Assembly: GCF_041380235.1 (NCBI RefSeq)
Contig: NZ_JBGIYY010000011.1
Coordinates: forward strand, 104,080 to 168,079
DNA: 64,000 nucleotides
Direction: 5' to 3'
Origin: Glaciecola sp041380235
Lineage (GTDB): Bacteria > Pseudomonadota > Gammaproteobacteria > Enterobacterales > Alteromonadaceae
Below are positions 34,854-44,205 of this stretch, piece by piece. The translations under genes were made by a program, and so were the position numbers. The notes beneath the pieces are model-generated. The model did no database searches. It was not told the origin of the DNA and was given only the letters and a program-made list of their open reading frames with translations. Numbering within the stretch: position 1 is the stretch's first letter; the number at the start of each line of letters is the position of its first letter.

Positions 34854-35927
34854 TTGAGTATTTTCAAAAAACGCCGAGAAGAAGGATTTAACCTAGCCTT
34901 TTTAGATGTGATGGCCTGCGGCTTGGGCGCGGTGATTCTAATTTTAATTTTGGTAAAATTCAGTGCAAACACTGATATTCCGGTTGAAGAGCTTAATCGT
35001 CTTAAACAGGAGCTAGCCGCTACGACAGATGTTGCCAGTGAGCTACAAAAAAGCCTGAGCACTAAGCAGCTCGAGTTAGCGGCACAAAGCGCCACCCTTG
35101 AAGAAATACAACAGCGCTTACAGAGTCTAAAAATAAACCAAGATGCGGTCACTCAAGCCCTGAAAGATGAACTTGCAGTGATTGCCGACCTAGAGACTGC
35201 GATTGCCGCTGCTGGGCCTTTAGTAGCCGATGACCCGATAGAGATCAGCGGCGCAGGAGAAGAGACCTACCTAGTCGGTTTAAAAGTGCAGGGGCGGCAC
35301 ATCGGTATTCTGCTAGATATGAGCGCATCGATGACCGACGATACGCTTATTGGAGTGATTAAAAACAAAGTAGGCTCTGATGCACAAAAACAAGCAGCAT
35401 CTAAATGGCAGCGCAGCCTGAGGATTTTAAACTGGCTGTTAGCTCGCTTACCCAACAATGCACAAGTCAGTGTAGTGGCATTTAACGATACCAGTGTAGT
35501 GCTGGGTAAATCGATTAACAGTCAAACCAGTGCAGATGATTTGAATCAAATCGCTAGGCAGGCCGCCGGTTTAGTGCCTAACGAGGGCACCAATTTACAG
35601 CAGGGTCTGCAGACTATCGCAAGCACCATGAACAATATGACCGATCTGTACTTAATAACAGATGGTTTACCTACCTATGTGAACCCTAATTCAGGGTTTA
35701 ATGAAAACCGCAGTTGCCGTCCGGTTCAAGGTAAACAAGCGACGATCACCGGAGAGTGCCGTGCAAATGTGTTTGCCCACACCATGCGCGCTAACCCCAT
35801 TTCGGGAGTTACCACTAATATTATTTTGTTACCCCTTGAGGGTGACCCTATGGCTCCGGGATTTTATTGGAGCTGGGCAGATCGCACCAGAGGCACGTTT
35901 ATCGCCCCAGCAGGAACCTGGCCATGA
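34854..35927 (+). CDS. VWA-domain protein with ExbD-like N-terminal helix (1)
   Basis: 357 residues, TTG start with only a weak ribosome site; no other start keeps the N-terminal helix. A basic tail (KKRREEG) precedes one membrane helix (about 14-36), FLDVMACGLGAVILILILV, with Asp18 at its N-terminal end. A coiled coil (about 43-118) leads to a VWA domain (about 148-350) with the metal-site motif DMSAS (155-159). Positive-inside topology puts the VWA domain in the periplasm; the pair of cysteines in SCRPVQ and GECRAN could form a disulfide there. The Asp position is that of ExbD/TolR/MotB. Stop overlaps the next start (ATGA). Confidence 0.9.
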   Translation: MSIFKKRREEGFNLAFLDVMACGLGAVILILILVKFSANTDIPVEELNRLKQELAATTDVASELQKSLSTKQLELAAQSATLEEIQQRLQSLKINQDAVTQALKDELAVIADLETAIAAAGPLVADDPIEISGAGEETYLVGLKVQGRHIGILLDMSASMTDDTLIGVIKNKVGSDAQKQAASKWQRSLRILNWLLARLPNNAQVSVVAFNDTSVVLGKSINSQTSADDLNQIARQAAGLVPNEGTNLQQGLQTIASTMNNMTDLYLITDGLPTYVNPNSGFNENRSCRPVQGKQATITGECRANVFAHTMRANPISGVTTNIILLPLEGDPMAPGFYWSWADRTRGTFIAPAGTWP

Positions 35928-36877
35928 AGAGCAGACGTGCGCCAATCGAAGTATTTAGCCTGTCTTTTTTAGATGTGATTTCTTGTGCCTTTGGCGCGGT
36001 TGTTATGCTGATTTTACTGGCCAGAAACGGCGACGATGGACAGTTCAATGATGTTAATCAGGTATCTACGCTATTGCAGTCTCTTAATCGAGCTGAGGCC
36101 AACGTCAGCTCACTTCAAAGCGCAATTGCAACGCAAGATGCGAAGCTTCAACAGGCCCAAAGCAGTACGGCGAGTAATCAACGCCAAGCGGATAATTTAG
36201 CAAGCGCGATTGCCAGAGCCGAACAAGATGTGCAGGCCCTTACCGATAAATCTAGTGGTTTGGAACAAATTAAAGAACGTCGTCAAAGAGCAGCAATTAG
36301 CACCAATACAACTGAACAGCGCGATGAAGAAGTAGGCGGTATTCCGGTCGATGCCGACTATGTCATTTTTATTGTAGACACCTCTGGCTCAATGAAAGCA
36401 ATGTGGGAAAAAGTGTTGATCACCATGGATGAAGTTTTAAACAATCATCCAGCGGTGAGCGGCTTTCAGATAATGTCTGACAATGGCGAGTTTTTATTGA
36501 GCACAAGCAGCGGTCGATGGCGGGCCGATAGTCCGTCTCAGCGGCGCACTATGCTTGCGGCGATGCGCACTTGGGGAGGCTCTTCAAATAGCTCTCCGGT
36601 AGAGGGTATTGAATCAGCCTTGCGCATATATGGTCCGAAAACGTCATCGTTGGCCCTATACGTGCTCGGAGATGACTACAGCGGTGGCTCATACGATGAC
36701 ACCCTAGCCAGCATCAATCGACTCAACACTAACCGTGTAAGCGGCGAAAAAATTGCAAGAATTCATGCCATCGGCTTTTCCCGCTCTAACGGTCAGCTTA
36801 CCGCCGATATAGTAAAGTTTTCCACGCTGATGCGTGAGGTTACGCGACAAAATAATGGAACCTTTATCGCCAACTAA
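35924..36877 (+). CDS. VWA-domain protein with ExbD-like N-terminal helix (2)
   Basis: 317 residues from the ATG at 35924, which overlaps the previous stop and has AGGA upstream; a TTG at 35867 inside the previous gene is unlikely. It repeats the architecture of the preceding protein: basic tail, membrane helix FLDVISCAFGAVVMLILL with Asp17, coiled coil (about 47-122), and a VWA domain (about 145-315) with DTSGS (152-156). The shared pattern F-L-D-V-[MI]-[AS]-C-[GA]-x-G-A-V shows that the two helices are related. Two different partners for one pentameric channel would suit a 5:1:1 complex. Last gene of the cluster. Confidence 0.9.
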   Translation: MKSRRAPIEVFSLSFLDVISCAFGAVVMLILLARNGDDGQFNDVNQVSTLLQSLNRAEANVSSLQSAIATQDAKLQQAQSSTASNQRQADNLASAIARAEQDVQALTDKSSGLEQIKERRQRAAISTNTTEQRDEEVGGIPVDADYVIFIVDTSGSMKAMWEKVLITMDEVLNNHPAVSGFQIMSDNGEFLLSTSSGRWRADSPSQRRTMLAAMRTWGGSSNSSPVEGIESALRIYGPKTSSLALYVLGDDYSGGSYDDTLASINRLNTNRVSGEKIARIHAIGFSRSNGQLTADIVKFSTLMREVTRQNNGTFIAN

Positions 36878-36995
36878 ATGGCTAACTAAAAGCGCAGGTA
36901 GCAGCCGCCCTCTATATAATTAAGCTTAGGTAGCGCTGGCTGCTGACTATTCTTAACCAAGAAATCGATGATGCTTAGGTATGTTTGCTACTTAA

Positions 36996-37009
36996 TTGAC
37001 AAAGATCAA
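36996..37009. promoter_or_regulatory. FNR-like box upstream of feoA
   Basis: TTGACAAAGATCAA matches the FNR consensus TTGAT-N4-ATCAA at 9 of 10 positions. Ferrous iron uptake is commonly FNR-activated. Confidence 0.7.
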
Positions 37010-37019
37010 ACGAAGACAA

Positions 37020-37038
37020 TGTAATGATAATAATTCGC
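37020..37038. promoter_or_regulatory. Fur-like box upstream of feoA
   Basis: TGTAATGATAATAATTCGC matches the 19-bp Fur consensus at 14 of 19 positions, 11 bases after the FNR-like box. Confidence 0.65.
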
Positions 37039-37133
37039 ATTTGTGTATTGTTGCTATTGTGCTATGGTTTGACCTATATTAGAGATGAAGTTAGCACCAA
37101 TACTGACTTCGATTAATAGGTTTTTAAAGCAAT

Positions 37134-37364
37134 ATGACAATATGGGATTTACCTAAAAAGTCGCAGGGCCACATTGTGGGTTTAACCAGCACAATGAGCG
37201 CCAGTCTGAGTCAACGCCTCCAAGAAATGGGCTTTGTCGAAGGACAAATCGTAAAATGTATGAAGCGCACTCCATTTAAAGGTCCTTTAGTGATTCAGGT
37301 GCAAGACTGCGTATATTCACTCGACAAAGCCTTAGCTGAACAAATACATATCTCGGCACATTAA
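37134..37364 (+). CDS. feoA: FeoA, ferrous iron transport accessory protein
   Basis: 76 residues, SH3-like beta fold. Residues LTSTMSASLSQRLQEMGFVEGQIV and FKGPLVIQVQDCVYSLDKALAEQI follow the FeoA pattern. It is a small cytoplasmic partner of FeoB. It is 85 bases before feoB and preceded by FNR-like and Fur-like boxes, so induction under low oxygen and low iron is expected. Confidence 0.93.
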   Translation: MTIWDLPKKSQGHIVGLTSTMSASLSQRLQEMGFVEGQIVKCMKRTPFKGPLVIQVQDCVYSLDKALAEQIHISAH

Positions 37365-37449
37365 GGCGCCTTAATGTGTAGCTTTAGTCAATTACCTCCC
37401 TATTTTAAGCAGTATTCGCTATCCCTATTTTTTCTGAGAGCTGTTGTAT

Positions 37450-39273
37450 ATGCAAAAAATTGTACTGGTAGGCAAACCTAACTCGGGTAAGAGTCTATTG
37501 TTTAACCAGCTTACTGGTCTGCGTCAGCGTGTGGCTAACTTTCCTGGGGTAACGGTTGAGTTAAAGTCTGGTAAATTTGCAGACTTTGAGCTGGTGGATT
37601 TTCCAGGTACTTACTCTTTGCAGTCGATATCGCAAGATGAATCCATTGCGATAGAGCAGCTTCAGCAGGCGGTAGAGTCTGAGCAAACCTCTCTTATTGT
37701 GTGTAATCTTGATGCCACCAAACTCGAGCGCAGCTTAGTTTTTGCGCTACAGGTTCAAGCACTTGCCAAATCTCATAATAAAGGCTGCGTATTTGCTCTA
37801 AATATGATGGACGAGGTCGCCCGCTTTGGCTTTGATTACGATGTTGAGGGGCTATCTGAAAAGCTGGGTTCCCCAGTATTCGCAATATCCGCTAAGACCC
37901 TCATTGGTATACATGAATTCACTGAAGCGCTTAAACAATATGCGGCAAGTCCTGCAACTGCCTTGGTCAAAGTGAATGATATTCACCAACTGCCGGCAGT
38001 TAAAGCGGCTAAGCAATTGGCTGTTCAATATGGAATTGGCCAAGATATTGTGTTGCGCGACCAAAACAAACTAGACAGTTTTTTATTAAATAGTGTGTTT
38101 GGTGCTATCGCCTTTGCCATGATCATGTTTTTCTTATTTCAAAGTATTTTTACTTGGGCTGCCCCATTGATGGATGCGGTGGAGTGGGGCATAGCTGAAT
38201 TGGCTGGCTTAAGCACCGCCCTGCTGCCGACGGGTGTGTTCAATGATTTTATCAATGATGCCATCTTTGGTGGGGTGGGCGCTTTTTTGGTGTTCGTACC
38301 ACAAATTATGGTGTTAACCCTCATTATTGGTTTACTTGAAGACAGCGGATATTTAGCCAGGGCCGCTTTGATATGTCATAAACCCTTAAGCTTATTTGGT
38401 CTGTCAGGCCGCAGCTTTATTCCTTATTTATCGGGGCATGCCTGCGCAATTCCCGCCATCATGGCTGCCCGTACTATCGAATCGCCGCGCAAACGTTTGA
38501 TTACGATGATGACTGTTCCGTTGATGTCCTGTTCAGCTAGGCTGCCTGTGTATGCCCTACTCATTGCGGTATTTGTGCCGAATGTCAGCTATTTAGGCGG
38601 TTGGGTAAACTTACAAGGAGCGATTTTCTTTTTGCTATATTTTGGCGGTATTGTGACTGCCTTAATCGTCAGTAAAGTACTTAATTATTACCTTGCCACT
38701 GAAGACGCAAAATCAGATCTACCGTTCATACTCGAATTACCAACTTATCGGCTACCTCACTGGCGGCCGCTGTTATATAAAACCATCAATAGCGGACTGT
38801 ATTTTATTAAACGCGCGGCCCCCATTATCTTTAGCGTATCGGTGGTTATTTGGGTATTAGGCTATTTTCCTGCGAATGGCGATTTACGACATTCTTACTT
38901 AGCCATGATAGGGCGATTTATCGAGCCGGTTTTTGAGCCCTTGGGTGTTGACTGGCGATACGGCGTGGCTATTTTAGTTTCATTTTTAGCGCGTGAAGTG
39001 TTTGTGGGCGTGCTTGGCACAATGTTTAATATCGAAAATGCCGATGAAAACATGTCGGGTTTAGCACAGCAAATCCAAGCGGACGGGTTTACCTTAGCGT
39101 CGGGTATTGCACTTCTAGCATTTTACGTCATTGCTTTGCAGTGTGTTGCGACCGTCGCTACCCTAAAAGGTGAAACCAACAAAAACCGATACTCTTGGGG
39201 CGTGTTTGTCGCCTATGGCTTACTTGCCTATGTTGTTAGCGCCATACTTTATGCGCTCTTAAGTTACTTATAA
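37450..39273 (+). CDS. feoB: FeoB, ferrous iron transporter with GTPase domain
   Basis: 607 residues from the ATG at 37450; a TTG at 37444 is also possible. The G domain has GKPNSGKS (G1), VDFPGTYSL (G3) and NMMDE (G4). The membrane part has the two gate-type repeats with the conserved Cys in MSCSARLPVYALLI, then LAREVFVGVLGT. It imports Fe2+ through the inner membrane. At about 600 residues it is shorter than E. coli FeoB (773), with a reduced region after the G domain and a short C-terminus. No feoC follows. Confidence 0.95.
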   Translation: MQKIVLVGKPNSGKSLLFNQLTGLRQRVANFPGVTVELKSGKFADFELVDFPGTYSLQSISQDESIAIEQLQQAVESEQTSLIVCNLDATKLERSLVFALQVQALAKSHNKGCVFALNMMDEVARFGFDYDVEGLSEKLGSPVFAISAKTLIGIHEFTEALKQYAASPATALVKVNDIHQLPAVKAAKQLAVQYGIGQDIVLRDQNKLDSFLLNSVFGAIAFAMIMFFLFQSIFTWAAPLMDAVEWGIAELAGLSTALLPTGVFNDFINDAIFGGVGAFLVFVPQIMVLTLIIGLLEDSGYLARAALICHKPLSLFGLSGRSFIPYLSGHACAIPAIMAARTIESPRKRLITMMTVPLMSCSARLPVYALLIAVFVPNVSYLGGWVNLQGAIFFLLYFGGIVTALIVSKVLNYYLATEDAKSDLPFILELPTYRLPHWRPLLYKTINSGLYFIKRAAPIIFSVSVVIWVLGYFPANGDLRHSYLAMIGRFIEPVFEPLGVDWRYGVAILVSFLAREVFVGVLGTMFNIENADENMSGLAQQIQADGFTLASGIALLAFYVIALQCVATVATLKGETNKNRYSWGVFVAYGLLAYVVSAILYALLSYL

Positions 39274-39422
39274 ACATAAGTTTTCAGCAAAGTGTTTATG
39301 AGCTGGTTTAACGAAAAGATTAACAGACCGTAGTATTCATTGCTGCAAGCAATTATCGTTATTTACCTAATGGACAAAATTCTTTACCCTATGCTTCGCC
39401 GTTATTAACATGAGTAACATAA

Positions 39423-40286
39423 ATGCCTCGTTGTGCCTTTTTAAGCACAGATAATCTTGAAGATTTTTTTGTGTATGACGACCTAGTAAAACCCTTTCTC
39501 CATCATTTAGGATGGACTGTGGAAGATGTTTCTTGGAAGAATAAAGACATCGATTATGAGCAATTTGAAGTGGTTGTTGTGCGCAGTACATGGGATTATC
39601 AAGACGATGCTGAGGCATTCCTGCAGTGCCTTAAAAAGATTGATGAATCTAGCGCTACCCTAGAAAATGCCTTTGAACTAATGCGCTGGAATATTTCAAA
39701 GTCTTACTTAAAAGATTTACAAGCCAATGGTGTGCCTATATTACCCACTTTGTGGCATGAACGTTTCAATACCCAAGCAATCGAACAGGCTTTTTCTCAC
39801 TTTGACAGCGATAAGTTAATCATCAAGCCTTTGGTCAGTGCCAATGCTGATCATACCTATTTATTTACAAAAGAAGATGTGGCTTCTCTTCAAGATACCT
39901 TTACTGAGGTTTTTTCAGAGCGGGCATTTATGCTTCAAGCTTTTGAAGATTCGATACAGGACAAAGGTGAGTACTCACTATTTTATTTTGGCGGTAGTTT
40001 TAGTCATGGTATCTGCAAGATACCCGCAAAAGGTGATTTTAGAGTACAAGAAGAGCATGGCGGAGGTTTGGTGTCGGTAGAGCCGAGTGCAGCGATGTTG
40101 AGCTTAGCGCAGCAAACCATTGATGCCCTGCCTGCGCCGGCCTTATACGCTCGAGTAGATATGCTGGATACTGCGAAGGGTCTGGCTATCATTGAAGTTG
40201 AACTGATTGAGCCTTCACTTTACTTTAATATGGACGACGATTCAGCCAGTCGTTTTGCCGACGTTATTCATCAAAAATACGCGTAA
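39423..40286 (+). CDS. ATP-grasp family protein (glutathione-synthetase-like)
   Basis: 287 residues, cytoplasmic. The N-terminal Rossmann-like part has VVVVRSTWDYQ. The ATP-grasp core has WNISKSYLKDLQANGVPILPT, KLIIKPLVSANADHTYLF with the nucleotide-binding Lys, and a metal-binding end LAIIEVELIEPSLYFN, where Glu-rich ligands are expected. It resembles the unnamed RimK/glutathione-synthetase-like ligases that occur singly in proteobacteria. The acceptor substrate is unknown. No operon partner. Confidence 0.85.
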   Translation: MPRCAFLSTDNLEDFFVYDDLVKPFLHHLGWTVEDVSWKNKDIDYEQFEVVVVRSTWDYQDDAEAFLQCLKKIDESSATLENAFELMRWNISKSYLKDLQANGVPILPTLWHERFNTQAIEQAFSHFDSDKLIIKPLVSANADHTYLFTKEDVASLQDTFTEVFSERAFMLQAFEDSIQDKGEYSLFYFGGSFSHGICKIPAKGDFRVQEEHGGGLVSVEPSAAMLSLAQQTIDALPAPALYARVDMLDTAKGLAIIEVELIEPSLYFNMDDDSASRFADVIHQKYA

Positions 40287-40366
40287 TGTGAGCAAGCTTC
40301 ATGTCAATTGAAAGCGTCAAAGTACCGTAAGATTCAAAGACTAGCGAATGTATGAAAACATGGCGC

Positions 40367-40984
40367 TTATTTTAGTTTTTCGGGGTCGAAAGTATGGCCA
40401 AGCTTAGCGGTTTTGGTCATTAGGTAGTGTTTGTTGTCTTTGGTGACACCGTGATCAATGGGCTTGCGTGACACGACTTTTATACCCATACCTTCAAGCG
40501 CGGCGACTTTCTTTGGATTGTTAGTCATCAATTCAACTTGGCTTACGCCCAGCGTATCGAGCATAACTTTGCACACGCCATAATCACGTAAGTCAGCATC
40601 AAAGCCAAGGTGTTGATTGGCTTCTACCGTATCAAAGCCTTTATCTTGTAGGTTGTAGGCTTTGATTTTGTTCAGCAAACCAATTCCTCTGCCTTCTTGC
40701 CTCAGGTATAAAAGTACACCGCATCCTGTTTTGACAATATTTTCTAAGGCCCGCTCAAGTTGAAAACCACAGTCACAGCGTGTGCTAAACAATGCGTCAC
40801 CAGTCAGGCATTCGCTGTGTATGCGAATAGGTACCACCGAATCACTTTTCCAAGAGCCATACGATAAGGCCACATGCTCGTGCCCAGAGGCCGTGTCGAC
40901 AAACCCATGGATCGTAAAATCACCAAAACGAGTGGGTAATTTTGCTTGGCTGACAAATTCATATGGGTCTTTCGCTGATTTCAT
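40367..40984 (-). CDS. ribA: GTP cyclohydrolase II
   Basis: 205 residues, the full length of a stand-alone RibA. Zinc ligands CLTGDALFSTRCDCG give the C-x10-C-x-C pattern. LRQEGRGIGL carries the catalytic and GTP-binding residues, and LDTLGVSQVELMTNNPKK is the family C-terminal motif. It opens the ring of GTP as the first step of riboflavin synthesis. No FMN riboswitch fits in the 72-base gap upstream. Confidence 0.96.
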   Translation of the reverse strand: MKSAKDPYEFVSQAKLPTRFGDFTIHGFVDTASGHEHVALSYGSWKSDSVVPIRIHSECLTGDALFSTRCDCGFQLERALENIVKTGCGVLLYLRQEGRGIGLLNKIKAYNLQDKGFDTVEANQHLGFDADLRDYGVCKVMLDTLGVSQVELMTNNPKKVAALEGMGIKVVSRKPIDHGVTKDNKHYLMTKTAKLGHTFDPEKLK

Positions 40985-41056
40985 AGTGTATTCGGTTCTT
41001 CCAGTGTACTGCCTTCAATGGGGCTTAAAAATAATTTTGCAAGCGACTATCTCGCT

Positions 41057-43942
41057 CTACTCTTCAGGCGGTGTGTCGACAAAGGGCAGGTATTGTGCCA
41101 GAGGTTTAGGCTTAGCGATACAAAAGCCTTGTGCATAGTCTACTCCGAGTTTGCCAATTTGGACCATGATGTCTTTGCTTTCGACAAATTCAGCAACGGT
41201 TTTAATTTTCATCGCTTCAGCAACATCTCGAATGGAAGTCACCATCGCAAGGTCAATTTTATCGTTCAAAATATCGCGAATGAAGTTGCCGTCAATCTTC
41301 AAATAATCAACCGGCAGGTTCTTGAGATAGCTATAGCTTGAAAAACCTGTGCCAAAGTCATCTAAGGCAAAAGTACAACCAAGCTTTTTAAACTCATGCA
41401 TGAACTCGACAGCATCCTTCATGCGAATAATCGCCATTGTCTCGGTGATCTCAAAACAGATTTTATCGTGCGGGATATGGTATTTTTCAAAGGCATTAAG
41501 CAGGAAAAACCTAAAATCGTCGTCAGACAAAGAAAAGCCCGAAAGGTTAATATTGGCTTTCCCTAAGCTATTGATATATTGGGGATGAGAACTCAGCCAT
41601 TTGAAGTAGTTTTCAATCACGAATTTGTCAATATTATGACTAATATGCGCTTTTTCAGCACTTGCCATAAAAAATTCTGGTGCTATCAGATCTTTGTCCT
41701 GAGTCCGTAATCTGACCAATATTTCGTAATAGTCGAGTTCGTCAGCTTGTGCGAGGGGTCGATAGTGCTGATAAAACAGTTCAAAGCTCTCTTCTTTGAG
41801 CGCAGTTTTTACTTCACTTACCCAATATAAATCTCGCTGATAGCTTGAATGCATACTCATGTCAGATGAGTAAATGTGGACTTTTTCTCTGCCACCTTCT
41901 TTGGCGATTAAGCATGCGGTATCTGCATATGATAGCAATTCCTCTCCGCTTGGGATCTCGCTTTCATAAGCAGCGATGCCGATACTGACGCTTTGACTAA
42001 ATAGGTGTCGATCCCACTTAAACTCAAAATTACCCACTTTTTCCAACAGGCGATTTGCAAGCTCGCGCAGTTCATTGCTATGTTCAAAGTTAACTATTAG
42101 GCCAAACTGATCAGCACTTAAGCGAGCAAAAGGATAGCGATCACTCACTACATCAAACAGTTCATGGGAGAGTTCTTTAATGAATACATCACCTGCCGAA
42201 TGTCCACAGGTATCGTTGATCAATTTAAATTGATCGACATCTAGGAATACTAAGGCAAATTTTTCACTGGAGTCTTCAAAGCCTTGAATGCGCTCATTCA
42301 TTATTTGCAGAAAATATCGACGATTATATAGCCCGGTTAGTTGGTCGTGTGTATTTAAATACTGCAGATTAATTTGATGCAGGCGGCGCTCGGTTATGTC
42401 GAATAGTGAGCCAAACTGCAACATATTGTCCTGTACTTTTTTTAGCTGAGCTGAAATGCTGAACCAAAATTCGGTGCCGTCGCTGCGTTTACCCTTTACC
42501 TCTTTGCCCAGCACAGTTTGCTGGATACTAAGCTCACCAAGCAGCAGATCTGCATCTTTGGCTTTGGCAAAAAAACTGGAGAGATGGGGGTGGGTACTTA
42601 AAAAGCTTTGACTGTCGCTGTACCCAAATAGTGAGCAAATTGCTGGATTGACGTGAATAAGCTTTCCACTCGGCTCTGCGGTATATAGTCCCTCAGCGGC
42701 GTGTTGAAACAGGTCATTATATTGTTGCAACTCGCTTATCTGCTCTAACTGATTGAGACTTTTGACTGCCTGAATAGACTGCTCTCGACTAATAATGGCA
42801 ACACCAATTAACATCACGCCTAAACAGCAAAAAATGAAAGGATAGGGCGCAGAAAACGATAAATGACTGGTATTGTTGAGCAGGGTTAAAACCTCAATAG
42901 CGCCTACCAAGCCTAAAGCAATCCAGCCTAAAAAGTAGATAATGGCGCTGCGCAAATCGATCGCTTTATGATAAATCAAAGTCGCTAGCAGTTTGCTCAC
43001 GAAAAACACGCCTGAAAACACTACGAGCAAAATTAATTGATAAAAGTCACTGAATATAAAGATGCCTACGAGTGGAAAAAGCAGCAGCACATAGTGTGCT
43101 CGTAACCATATTTCGGACACGGGTTGAAAGACAATACGAGTAATTTTGATTGCCGCAAATAGCGTAATGGTCAGGCTCAGAGCCGTGAGTTCAGCTGCAA
43201 AGGATGGGATCCTAAACAGCATCGGCAGGATCCCTTCGGTTGATAGCATAGTGGTCATTGCCGCGGTTGCAAATACACAAAACCAAAAGCGAGAGGGCGC
43301 GTTACGTAAAATATACGTCAGTAAAAAGTAAGTGGCTAGCAGTGATAGGCCGCCACTCATTGCACCAAGTAAGATTAAGCGAATACTTGCTTGCGAGGTA
43401 TAGGCTTCAGCCTGCCATAGTTCAATGGGGATAACTGAAAAACCGTCGTCTTGAATTTGTAAGTACACAGTGAGTGTAGTGGCGCTGCGAGAATTAAATG
43501 ACATTTTAAAACCGCTGCGACTTAAGCTAGCAGTGGTTGGTGTATCTCCCTGCATTCTAGATGACTGAATAATACGAAATTGCTCATCCAGTAAATAGGC
43601 CTCAGCTCGATCAATAAAGGTATTACCCGCAACTAATGTAAGTGACTTATTGCTATCTGAGGGGTTATTGATATTAAATCGTAGCCAGAGCGCCAAGCCT
43701 TCAGGGATATTGACAATTTTTTTATGCGTTTGCCATGCTTGTTCTTGCATCACATCAGAGAGTAATAAGTTCTCGTCGGTAATAAAAGACTCGGCTTGTT
43801 GGGTGAGGTTGGTCGAGGTGTCAAAGTCAGCGCTGATGGTATTTTTAACCGTCTCTACCTGTGCTTGCAGCAGCGCTGATGCGCTTAGAGTGCAAAGTAG
43901 GCAAAGTGCTGTAAACCACTTAGTTAAAAAGCGACGCGTCAT
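41057..43942 (-). CDS. 7TM sensor with PAS, degenerate GGDEF and EAL domain
   Basis: 961 residues from the ATG at 43942. Order of parts: signal peptide (about 1-28), 7TMR-DISM extracellular domain (about 35-165), seven membrane helices (about 185-390), PAS domain (about 405-525), GGDEF domain (about 535-690), EAL domain (about 705-955). The GGDEF active site reads SADQF, so cyclase activity should be lost, although LVFLDVDQFKLINDTCGHSAGD is kept. The EAL domain has YYEILVRL, FEITETMAI and LDDFGTGFSSYSYLK with the metal Asp pair, so it should break down cyclic-di-GMP. Transcribed just upstream of ribA but with a 72-base gap. Confidence 0.93.
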   Translation of the reverse strand: MTRRFLTKWFTALCLLCTLSASALLQAQVETVKNTISADFDTSTNLTQQAESFITDENLLLSDVMQEQAWQTHKKIVNIPEGLALWLRFNINNPSDSNKSLTLVAGNTFIDRAEAYLLDEQFRIIQSSRMQGDTPTTASLSRSGFKMSFNSRSATTLTVYLQIQDDGFSVIPIELWQAEAYTSQASIRLILLGAMSGGLSLLATYFLLTYILRNAPSRFWFCVFATAAMTTMLSTEGILPMLFRIPSFAAELTALSLTITLFAAIKITRIVFQPVSEIWLRAHYVLLLFPLVGIFIFSDFYQLILLVVFSGVFFVSKLLATLIYHKAIDLRSAIIYFLGWIALGLVGAIEVLTLLNNTSHLSFSAPYPFIFCCLGVMLIGVAIISREQSIQAVKSLNQLEQISELQQYNDLFQHAAEGLYTAEPSGKLIHVNPAICSLFGYSDSQSFLSTHPHLSSFFAKAKDADLLLGELSIQQTVLGKEVKGKRSDGTEFWFSISAQLKKVQDNMLQFGSLFDITERRLHQINLQYLNTHDQLTGLYNRRYFLQIMNERIQGFEDSSEKFALVFLDVDQFKLINDTCGHSAGDVFIKELSHELFDVVSDRYPFARLSADQFGLIVNFEHSNELRELANRLLEKVGNFEFKWDRHLFSQSVSIGIAAYESEIPSGEELLSYADTACLIAKEGGREKVHIYSSDMSMHSSYQRDLYWVSEVKTALKEESFELFYQHYRPLAQADELDYYEILVRLRTQDKDLIAPEFFMASAEKAHISHNIDKFVIENYFKWLSSHPQYINSLGKANINLSGFSLSDDDFRFFLLNAFEKYHIPHDKICFEITETMAIIRMKDAVEFMHEFKKLGCTFALDDFGTGFSSYSYLKNLPVDYLKIDGNFIRDILNDKIDLAMVTSIRDVAEAMKIKTVAEFVESKDIMVQIGKLGVDYAQGFCIAKPKPLAQYLPFVDTPPEE

Positions 43943-44205
43943 CAATATCTGATCAACCTAAAAGCAGAATGCGTTAGTGTCCTGATAGTAACAGAAAATC
44001 ATAGACTTACACACGACAAAGTCTATATTTTCTGGAGCAACAATAGCGTGTTGTAAATCACGGCGCCGCGGCATAGCGTTTCCTGTACCTACGGGCAAAC
44101 ATAATAATGTATTTACCGCTCGACCCTGTTTGCAAGGCTCTCGATCCGCGCTAGTATAGACGATGGTGTATACACGCAATTTTATTAAACTGGACTTCCC
44201 CGAAC

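Noticed and set aside
33947..36877. Zorya-like anti-phage system
   Set aside because: The channel resembles ZorA, but no OmpA-type ZorB, helicase or nuclease is present in the cluster; the VWA pair does not fit Zorya.
40985..41056. FMN riboswitch before ribA
   Set aside because: The gap is only 72 bases and lacks the conserved RFN-type helices.
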